A stretch of DNA of 6,112 nt from Candidatus Poribacteria bacterium (GTDB taxonomy: Bacteria; Poribacteria; WGA-4E; DTYX01): positions 1 through 6,112 of the forward strand of contig DTYX01000027.1 of assembly GCA_012961655.1 (NCBI GenBank), given 5' to 3'. Shown one piece after another: positions 1 to 5,133 of this stretch. The stretch's first letter is position 1; each line of letters starts with the position of its first letter. Under the pieces are notes generated by a model. It made no database searches and was not told where the DNA came from. It worked only from the letters and a program-made list of their open reading frames with translations. The position numbers and the translations under genes were made by a program.

Positions 1-220
1 CAATGATTTCCTCGTTTGCGACGAGTTCGTAAGTATAAGTTACGGCCGCTTTTATATCCTCTTCAGTAATGTCATAATCATATACAATTTCATTAAAGTT
101 ATATCCACTAGCAAGTTTTTCTAATATCAATTCAACCGAAATTCTTGTCCCCTTAATTACCGGTTTTCCACAAAGAATCCCTGTATTTATCTCTATTCTT
201 TCAAGAAGTTCTATATTCAT
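1..220 (-). CDS. DUF433 domain antitoxin-like protein, C-terminus cut by window edge
   Basis: The minus strand reads openly for 73 codons from an ATG at 220-218 to the window edge. A strong Shine-Dalgarno GGAGG (227-231) sits 6 nt upstream of that ATG, which fixes the start. The protein begins MNIELLERIEINTGILCGKP, and residues 18-29 read GKPVIKGTRISV, the hallmark GKPxIKGTRI motif of DUF433. It continues with the family pattern LILEKLASGYNFNEI and a YDITEEDIKAAVTY helix. DUF433 proteins are small (about 70-80 residues), helical and winged-helix-like, and are often antitoxins paired with a DUF5615 PIN-like toxin. A partner would be expected just downstream, to the left of position 1, and cannot be seen here. 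Only the last few residues seem to be missing. The gene lies about 130 bp downstream of a broken HicB-like antitoxin on the same strand. The family call is firm; the antitoxin role is inferred from the family. Confidence 0.88.
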   Translation of the reverse strand, partial: MNIELLERIEINTGILCGKPVIKGTRISVELILEKLASGYNFNEIVYDYDITEEDIKAAVTYTYELVANEEII

Positions 221-251
221 CTCTTGCCTCCAGTCACATTATTAACCTTTA

Positions 252-341
252 GTGCTAGTTTCCCCCAAAGCCTTATCAAATCTAACCTCTGGATGTCCGA
301 CCCCCGCTAAAAAGCGGGGCGTCCAAGGGAAAAACTAGCAC
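252..341. repeat. 90-bp element bounded by imperfect inverted repeats
   Basis: GTGCTAGTTTCCCCC at 252-266 is mirrored by GGGAAAAACTAGCAC at 327-341, whose reverse complement is GTGCTAGTTTTTCCC. That is 13 of 15 matches, with the outer 10 bases perfect. Weaker symmetry continues outside the element (ATTATTAAC on the left, GTTATTAG on the right). A second, tighter hairpin at 302-319 lies inside. The element sits between the HicB remnant and the DUF433 gene. It could be a miniature mobile or REP-like element, or a long hairpin in a minus-strand transcript. I could not identify a clean target-site duplication. Confidence 0.6.
302..319. repeat. GC-rich hairpin nested in the inverted-repeat element
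   Basis: CCCCGCT (302-308) pairs perfectly with AGCGGGG (313-319) across a 4-base AAAA loop. No T-run follows on either strand, so it does not meet the usual definition of an intrinsic terminator. It is better read as the core of the surrounding repeat element. Confidence 0.65.
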
Positions 342-350
342 AATTAGTTA

Positions 351-513
351 TTAGGGCAAATCCACCCAAATCCAATCTTCAAGCGTAGAATGTAGTTCAT
401 CTTCACATTCGCGCAGTAGTCCCAAACGCTATCACCCCTTTGCACAGAGGAATTCGCCCGGCAAATGTGCCGTCTTCCAGATGAATCCCACTACTTTTTC
501 GCGTGGGGAACTT
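351..513 (-). pseudogene. Remnant of a HicB-family antitoxin, frameshifted and lacking its start
   Basis: Two adjacent minus-strand frames give consecutive pieces of one protein. The first (513-421) ends HLEDGTFAGRIPLCKGVIAF-G. The second (419-354) reads LLRECEDELHSTLEDWIWVD-LP and then meets TAA TAA (353-348). Together they match the pattern of the HicB-like domain: an 'LEDGxFxGxIPxCKGV' strand pair followed by 'TLRECEDELxSTLEDWI'. Joining them requires a 2-base deletion or 1-base insertion near 417-421. Upstream, both candidate frames hit stops (514-516 and 491-493), and no start codon with a ribosome site is visible, so the N-terminus is lost or too decayed to recognise. The gene also ends shortly after the EDWI helix, where many relatives continue with a short tail. 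HicB proteins neutralise HicA mRNA interferases; no HicA is visible here. The family call comes from remembered motifs and was not searched. Confidence 0.6.
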
Positions 514-567
514 CTATCAAAACGTTAGCCAAATATGCTTCTATCCGGGTCCCGTAGACGCTGATTG

Positions 568-834
568 TTATCGATAAAGCTCAAGAGTTTGGGTCACTCC
601 CGGTGGAATTTTGCATTGGATACCCCGAATAAGTTCATCACGAAAGAGCTCTTCTTTTGCGGAGACTGCTTCACCATCTAATGTAGCTTGCTTCCAATCT
701 CTCTGTGGAACAATGAAACATTCTAATTCAGAAGGTCCGCTATGATGCGTGAGTATCATCATTTCCCGATTCAATTCACGCCTCACTGTGATAGTCAATT
801 GGTGCTCTCCATTTGTCAATACACTTTTGCGTTC
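568..834 (-). pseudogene. C-terminal fragment of an unidentified, possibly beta-sandwich, protein
   Basis: After an in-frame TGA (837-835) this frame stays open to a TAA at 570-568. It includes a possible TTG start at 819-817 (LTNGEHQLTITVRRELNR), with no good ribosome site. The 83-residue stretch has alternating beta-type segments: a strand ending TITVRREL, then MMILTHHSG, a turn with a KQATLDGEAVSAKEE-type segment, and a terminal IPPGVTQTLELYR. That resembles the last domain of secreted or carbohydrate-active proteins, where 'PPGVxTLELYR' often ends the chain. The same frame also reads without a stop just upstream of the TGA (YIAQMVINSAGINC), which suggests an older, longer gene now interrupted. 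It abuts the end of the DUF6784 fragment, so two unrelated coding remnants seem to have been joined near 893. I do not recognise the family. An independent small gene is possible but less likely given the neighbours. Confidence 0.45.
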
Positions 835-892
835 TCAAAAGCCGGATTGGCAGTTGATGCCTGCCGAGTTGATGACCATTTGGGCGATATAT

Positions 893-2276
893 TGATGTAG
901 CACCGTATCTGTAGAGAATATCTAAGTGAGCCCAAAAGGAGATTAATGTTCCTATCGCAATTGCTATGAGCATAGTTAGCAAGAGTTGCCGGCCGTCGAT
1001 ATTTGCTCTCTCAGCGATTTTGAAAGCCTCAAGTTGATTGGGCATCGGATGCGCTCTATTGCATCTGTTGAAAGCATACAAGAAAGACAGCATGGTCAAA
1101 TTTGCGCCACCAAGTCTACGTGTTCCCATTGTCGCCACCATTATCTGCCACAGAAAAAAACAAGGAAAGTCACACCGATTAATATTCCCAAAATCGCTGT
1201 TCTATATCGCATAGGTTCATCTGAATCGTCAAGCTCGTAGTTGCTGCTAAAAGCTTTCCTGAGAACCTGGATAACATGTCTTCTAGCGGGCCAGAATGCG
1301 ATTATACCTAAACAGAGCCACGCCCCGGCAGCTTGCTCATTGATGTAAGGAATTGCTGGAAGAGCTCGTATACCCAAAACCGATGCCAGAATCTGCTCTG
1401 CTTTTGCAAACAGATGAAAAAACCAACAGGAAAGGGATAAATCCAAAGGCACGAAAAACGTCAGTCCAATAACAAAAGGATAAAATGAAAGCGATTCCAA
1501 CCGATAGCATTCCAAGGCTTTTCCGTGAAATAATGACCAATTTCGCGCCCGCCGACTGGTATTTTAGGTATTTTGGGAAAAAGAAAGTTTAAACCATTAA
1601 TTATATCAATTCCGCCGGCGACCATAAAGCCTATCCACATCATCCTACTCCTGAAAAATCTCGATTTGTCATTTGTCATCTCAAGCGGAAGTTGAATTAT
1701 AGGATAGCTAAGCTTCTCTCTCTCTGTCCATTGTTTTCGGATAACCACGTTGATACAGATTAAGACGAACCATAACACGAAAATAAACACTGACCAAACT
1801 GCAATGGTCTGAAGCCAGCCTTTTGCATATTTGGTTATGTATATCGACGACTCACCGTTGAAATATCCGCTCAGAACGCTCATATCCCTAACTGTAAGCC
1901 ATTTGGGGATATATTTCAAGAATAGTTCACGCCACTCGTTTTCAACGGTAGCGAACCAGAAAGGATGCGCCAACATTGCCATCAGGTAGCCTATCATGGT
2001 ATACTCAACTACGGTAGACAACATGACGAGCATGACATAAATTACCAGCAACTCACGTTGTGAAAGAGCAAAATTGGTCAAGAATTGCTTCACCAGGAAA
2101 TTAAGCAGAATTAACACAAATAGACTGAATATAGTGTTGAAGAATAGCGACACGAGTGTGAAGTGCAACGAATACCACACTTCATTTCCTATCACCAGCC
2201 AATAGGCGTTTGCAACCATTAAGATTAGCGCAATGAAGATGGCTTTGAAAGTAACACTTGAGTATTCTTGGTGCAT
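893..2276 (-). pseudogene. DUF6785/DUF6784-type polytopic membrane protein, broken by frameshift, internal deletion and C-terminal loss
   Basis: The ATG at 2276-2274 has a good site, GGAG (2283-2286), 6 nt upstream. The first frame (2276-1461) encodes several membrane helices, including one near residues 11-30 (FIALILMVANAYWLV), one at about 42-65, and one near 160-180 (IAVWSVFIFVLWFVLICINV). A cytoplasmic-type TEREKLSYPIIQLPLEM motif follows. This matches my memory of the DUF6785 family. At GGT TGG AAT CG (near 1492) one base is missing. The protein resumes in the next frame as LSFYPFVIGLTFFVPLDLS and then PYINEQAAGAW and DDSDEPMRYRTA, up to a stop at 1143-1141. A third frame then gives MVATMGTRRLGGANLTMLSF and HPMPNQLEAFKIAERAN, typical of DUF6784. 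The linker that relatives carry between these blocks is absent (my estimate is 40-50 codons). Similarity stops after YRYGATS at about 893, so the last helices are gone. The product is very likely non-functional. The function of the family is unknown; it is thought to be a membrane protein. Confidence 0.8.
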
Positions 2277-2302
2277 CTACTACTCCAAATTCTTAATAGC
2301 AG

Positions 2303-2324
2303 CTCAGAGCATCTAGATTCTGAG
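2303..2324. repeat. Small inverted repeat upstream of the DUF6785 start
   Basis: CTCAGA (2303-2308) and TCTGAG (2319-2324) form a 6-bp dyad that encloses the 8-bp palindrome ATCTAGAT (2311-2318). It lies about 27-48 bp upstream of the DUF6785 ATG. It could be an operator or an accidental hairpin, and nothing else supports a role. Confidence 0.25.
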
Positions 2325-2354
2325 GCACTCGTTACGCTTGAACTTACGGACATG

Positions 2355-2386
2355 AAAAAAGGCAAGGACGATGTAAATCCCTGCCT
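2355..2386 (-). terminator. Rho-independent terminator for minus-strand transcription
   Basis: Read on the minus strand, GGCAGGGA (2385-2378) pairs with TCCTTGCC (2368-2361) around a 9-base loop. This gives an 8-bp stem with one G-U pair. Six T follow immediately (2360-2355), the textbook layout of an intrinsic terminator. It lies about 115 bp past the stop codon of the LamG-like gene and upstream of the DUF6785 start. It would therefore end the upstream minus-strand transcript and separate the two loci. Confidence 0.75.
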
Positions 2387-2388
2387 GA

Positions 2389-2448
2389 CGACTTCGTCTT
2401 AGTGCAAGAAACAACGCACGCCTTTGGCTTAGCGCAAAAAGCAATGCA
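2389..2448. repeat. Two tandem copies of a 30-bp intergenic repeat
   Basis: Unit one (2389-2418) and unit two (2419-2448) match at 23 of 30 positions, with no gaps. The conserved core is CTTAG-Y-GCAA-R-AA-R-CAA-Y-GCA. Each unit begins with a short palindromic stretch: GACGACTTCGTC at 2387-2398 in the first and GCCTTTGGC at 2420-2428 in the second. This is the look of a dispersed REP-like intergenic repeat rather than coding sequence. It lies between the LamG-like gene and the terminator. Confidence 0.6.
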
Positions 2449-2501
2449 TAGACACATTCTCAGTATACCGACAGAGAACGGGTCTAAAATTTTGCGAAGG
2501 A

Positions 2502-3226
2502 TTAATATGATTTAATCCGACCCCATGTTATCGTTAGTTTGCCTGTAGGTTCGACGGCGGACGGCCTTTCTGTGCCTTCATACAACATGATATCGTCAAA
2601 GTACATCACGAAGGTCGAACCACCATTACCCACATTGGCGACGTTGAATTTATCTATGCCTTCAATACCACCATAATTTCTGAATGCAGCATTTTTCACC
2701 ATCAGTTTCTCATCGTAGTAGAAGTCATATTTTTTTCACCGAGGTACATCACATTTTTGACGGTATGCCACACATTATTAACAATTTTCTCTTTGTCCAC
2801 CCAGGCACCACCATCATTGTACTGAATGACACCGTTTTCTCCTGTCGTCATAGCGATGCAAACACCAGCCCAATCATTTGCGCACTTTTGATTCAGCACG
2901 TAAAATATCTCCAGATTACCGCCTGAACTCTCCTTTCTCAGGAAATTGTATTCCAGAGAAATAGTCTTGTCCACGATGGGTTTATCCAGAATCAGCGTCA
3001 TACCACCACCGCCGCCGGTGTCAGTTATTTTGACGCTTTTGTTGTCTGCACTGGGAAATTTATCTACTTCGATTTTTCCTGCCGCTGTTGGCTTCCACGG
3101 TTCTTTGGGCGGTTTCCCTGTTATTTCGGCATTAAAATCATAATAGAATATGAACTCTTCAATGGCAAAGCAGATTGATGACCCAAGAAAAAGCGCGCAT
3201 AATAACATAAATAATAGGTATTTCAT
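2502..3226 (-). CDS. Secreted concanavalin-A/LamG-like protein with a frameshift at an A7 run
   Basis: The chosen ATG (3226-3224) starts MKYLLFMLLCALFLGSSICF, a clear signal peptide (Lys, then a hydrophobic core, cleavage probably after Ala-21). The earlier in-frame ATG at 3343 would bury this signal and is not used. The mature part is beta-rich, with YYDFNAEITGK near the start, a Gly5 turn (ITDTGGGGGMTL), NVWHTVKNVMYLG, and FVMYFDDIMLYEGTE near the end. This suits a jelly-roll LamG/laminin-G-like fold and a cell-surface or extracellular role. The first frame stops at 2704-2702. Slipping by one base at seven A (T7 on the plus strand, 2730-2736) instead yields EKKYDFYYDEKLMVKNAAF and continues in frame to TAA at 2504-2502. 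The full product is about 241 residues, ending VEPTGKLTITWGRIKSY. One extra A would restore the gene. A sequencing or assembly error, a real mutation and -1 slippage are all possible. GGAG lies 17 nt before the ATG, an unusually long spacing. The exact ligand or enzyme activity is unknown. Confidence 0.72.
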
Positions 3227-3447
3227 AAATTTTATGCACGGAACTCCTCTCCCGTTGGGAAGTAGGAAAAAGTGCCCTCCTCTCTCACTGAATTTCATCT
3301 CAACAATTGCTACAGCAACAGCAAAAATTAAATTCACGGCCAACGTATACTGCCTAATTCAAACCAAATTTTAACATATTTGCGAATTTACGTCAACAAA
3401 AAATTAATCCACTCAGAAATTCCCCGTACATTTATTTTTCCTGAAGA

Positions 3448-4713
3448 TTACCTATCTCTCCTCGGTTCTTCCAGGCGAAACGTCATCAACGCCCCGACGA
3501 ATATCATCATCGAACAGAATATGAAAACAGATTGAAATGAAAAGCGGTCAATCATCCAACCAATGAGCGGAGATGTCAATAGCGGCAACATTTGGATGAC
3601 ATTTAACGTCCCCAAATATTGCGGATGTCTTTTGACCGGAGAGATTTCGAGAGTGTAATTGGTGATGATTTTCATTGAAACTGGGGTGAAGCCAATGAAC
3701 GCAAATACAATCCAGTAAAGTTGATATCCCAAATCCCCTGGCAATTTACTGATGCCGATAGCGACGAGCGGCACGCATCCTCCGATAAAAATTAGCAATC
3801 GGAGAATGATACGATTGCCATATCTATCAGCCAAAAGTCCCATTACTACCGACCCCAGCGCATTGATGAAATTCTGCGCAATCAGCCACTGCACGAAACC
3901 CGATGGTTTAACGCCCATCGTCCTCATGCCAAACACAGTATAGTGCGGGAAAAGGAGTCTGGTCACGGAGTGTAAACTGATAACGATAATGAACCATCGA
4001 AAATTGGCGTGACTGCCAATGAGCGCTGCAGAAGAAGCGGCGAACTGACGAAATCCATTCAACTCGTAATCCGGCGAATCCTTAGTTTCGCGGAGTAATA
4101 AAACAGCAACTGCTGCGACCGCGAAAAACAGACAGGTCGCCCCAAACACTAACGCATAACCTTTCCCGCCATTCATCAGCCATTTCGGCAGGAAAAAGTA
4201 TGCGGCGAAGATTGCGAGAACACATCCCAATGAGGTTGATATAGCCAACAACCTGCCGCGCTGCAAAACATCGATAAGTTTGCCCTGCAACGTTCCACTC
4301 AACAGAAAATTTGCGCCGTAAACTACCCAATGAAAGGTATACGTGGCAAGGAATACACCAACCATGAGATATGGATGTATTCCAGGAATCAGCCAGAGCG
4401 CAAGACTGAGCAATCCCCATGGCACACATAGTAGAATGGCGGCATAAAAAAATGCCCATTTTTTTAGGGGAAAATTGGTCACTCGGTGTGCGATTACAAA
4501 TTGCGGCAAACTTTGTCCGAGACGAGATATCAACGGTAAAAAACCGCGCACCGCGCTAGAACCTGTAAGCGTATCCAGAAAACCAGGCATGATAACGCTT
4601 TCTGTTTTAAAAATCCAACCGATGCGCATCGAAACCATATTCAATACAAAAGCGAGGAAATTATGAGAATGTTCATCAAAGTGGCGGTTGTTTGGTTCTT
4701 CCTCTACATTCAT
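3448..4713 (-). CDS. Major facilitator superfamily transporter
   Basis: This is an intact 421-residue protein, a normal length for a 12-helix MFS carrier in the inner membrane. Hydrophobic segments can be placed at about 18-34, 57-76, 86-110, 114-139, 155-179, 186-208, 238-262, 274-295, 302-325, 330-355, 365-388 and 390-412. The loop before helix 9 has GLLADRYGNR (292-301), a good copy of the MFS motif A (GxxxDRxGxR). The matching loop in the first half (near 77-85) lacks it, as in many divergent families. The central cytoplasmic loop carries RETKDSPDYELNGF (208-221). The ATG at 4713 has AGGA (4724-4727) 10 nt upstream. That site lies in a small hairpin, so translation could be modulated. The gene is transcribed divergently from the C-N hydrolase and stands 220 bp upstream of the LamG-like gene on the same strand. 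Substrate and direction of transport cannot be read from the sequence. Confidence 0.9.
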   Translation of the reverse strand: MNVEEEPNNRHFDEHSHNFLAFVLNMVSMRIGWIFKTESVIMPGFLDTLTGSSAVRGFLPLISRLGQSLPQFVIAHRVTNFPLKKWAFFYAAILLCVPWGLLSLALWLIPGIHPYLMVGVFLATYTFHWVVYGANFLLSGTLQGKLIDVLQRGRLLAISTSLGCVLAIFAAYFFLPKWLMNGGKGYALVFGATCLFFAVAAVAVLLLRETKDSPDYELNGFRQFAASSAALIGSHANFRWFIIVISLHSVTRLLFPHYTVFGMRTMGVKPSGFVQWLIAQNFINALGSVVMGLLADRYGNRIILRLLIFIGGCVPLVAIGISKLPGDLGYQLYWIVFAFIGFTPVSMKIITNYTLEISPVKRHPQYLGTLNVIQMLPLLTSPLIGWMIDRFSFQSVFIFCSMMIFVGALMTFRLEEPRRDR

Positions 4714-4723
4714 GTATTAAACG

Positions 4724-4739
4724 TCCTTTGTGTAAAGGA
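4724..4739 (-). promoter_or_regulatory. Hairpin covering the MFS ribosome-binding site
   Basis: On the minus strand TCCTTT (4739-4734), loop ACAC, AAAGGA (4729-4724) forms a perfect 6-bp stem. The 3' arm is the Shine-Dalgarno sequence of the MFS gene, whose ATG starts 10 nt later. Folding would hide the site from ribosomes, so the element may dampen or condition translation. The stem is short and A/U-rich, so its stability is uncertain. Confidence 0.4.
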
Positions 4740-4757
4740 ATTTCTATAGCTTGGTAA

Positions 4758-4786
4758 AGAATAACATAATTTCATCAGATAATCAA
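4758..4786 (-). promoter_or_regulatory. Possible sigma70-type promoter for the MFS gene
   Basis: TTGATT (4786-4781) and TATTCT (4763-4758) are separated by 17 bp on the minus strand, about 45-70 bp before the MFS start. Each box matches the consensus at 4 of 6 positions. In AT-rich intergenic DNA such matches are common, so this is only a candidate. Confidence 0.3.
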
Positions 4787-4844
4787 TGGAAAATTCAGAA
4801 CAATATTAATGTTTGGCTTTTTTCGCTGAGAATATTCCTTATAT

Positions 4845-4897
4845 GGAGTAGCGGCGCTTGCGACGATGCGCTCATGCGAGATAAGTTAAGCTACTCC
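4845..4897. repeat. Intergenic inverted repeat, REP-like
   Basis: GGAGTAGC (4845-4852) and GCTACTCC (4890-4897) are perfect inverted copies 37 bp apart. A second, offset pair, CGACGATG (4861-4868) and CATCATCG (4902-4909), matches at 7 of 8 positions. The block is GC-richer than the AT-rich DNA around it, which suggests an inserted repeat element rather than a regulator site. It has no T-run and no coding potential. Confidence 0.5.
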
Positions 4898-4960
4898 GCT
4901 ACATCATCGTTTCCCTAATAATACATGGGGAATTTCTGTGGAAAATTACTCACTGGGTTC

Positions 4961-5027
4961 ACCCGAAAATGGAGAGAGCATTGCATGAATCAGAAGTGAC
5001 AGCGACACATTTACTGATTTTTCGGGT
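4961..5027. repeat. Nested inverted repeat upstream of the C-N hydrolase promoter
   Basis: ACCCGAAAA (4961-4969) is mirrored exactly by TTTTCGGGT (5019-5027). Inside lies a second pair, AATCAG (4988-4993) and CTGATT (5014-5019), which shares one base with the outer pair. The structure ends 21 bp before the -35 box. It may be a regulator-binding site or a REP-like element. No gene is visible between 4714 and 5133. Confidence 0.5.
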
Positions 5028-5048
5028 CGGTTCAGAAATTACTCATAC

Positions 5049-5077
5049 TTGCCAAAAACCTGAAATTAAGGTATAAT
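5049..5077 (+). promoter_or_regulatory. Near-consensus sigma70 promoter of the C-N hydrolase gene
   Basis: TTGCCA (5049-5054) matches the -35 consensus at 5 of 6 positions. TATAAT (5072-5077) is a perfect -10 box, and the spacer is the optimal 17 bp. Transcription would start at about 5084, giving a leader of roughly 50 nt before the ATG at 5134. Confidence 0.75.
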
Positions 5078-5092
5078 CATGCTATCTAATTG

Positions 5093-5106
5093 ACTGAATA
5101 TTCAGT
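5093..5106. promoter_or_regulatory. Perfect 14-bp palindrome, candidate operator
   Basis: ACTGAATATTCAGT is its own reverse complement. It begins about 9 bp after the predicted transcription start and ends 27 bp before the ATG, a position where a dimeric repressor would block early elongation or initiation. AT-rich palindromes of this size suit TetR, MarR or similar dimers, but no regulator gene is present in the window to link to it. Confidence 0.5.
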
Positions 5107-5133
5107 ATACGGAGATAGATTGGAGATAACATA

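Noticed and set aside
302..319. GC hairpin as a rho-independent terminator
   Set aside because: Stem and loop are ideal, but no T-run follows on either strand.
986..1240. Plus-strand open frame of 84 codons
   Set aside because: It runs antisense to the DUF6785/6784 remnant, has no ribosome site and no recognisable composition; the minus-strand frames carry clear family motifs.
2389..2448. Two-unit repeat as a CRISPR array
   Set aside because: The units are directly adjacent with no spacers, they diverge at 7 of 30 positions, and no cas gene is present.
3170..3239. Short frame from a GTG at 3239-3237, close behind GGAG
   Set aside because: It runs only about two dozen codons, overlaps the signal-peptide frame and shows no protein-like pattern; chance is sufficient.
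3227..3343. N-terminal extension of the LamG-like protein from an ATG at 3343
   Set aside because: It would place about 39 non-signal residues before a clear signal peptide starting at 3226, and purine-rich leader sequence would be translated.
2684..3374. Several plus-strand open frames opposite the LamG-like gene
   Set aside because: They are antisense shadows, including a poly-Pro stretch that is simply the complement of the Gly5 turn, and lack ribosome sites.
4082..4459. Minus-strand 125-codon open frame inside the MFS gene
   Set aside because: It is an out-of-frame shadow of the transporter and has an irregular, Cys/Trp-rich composition.
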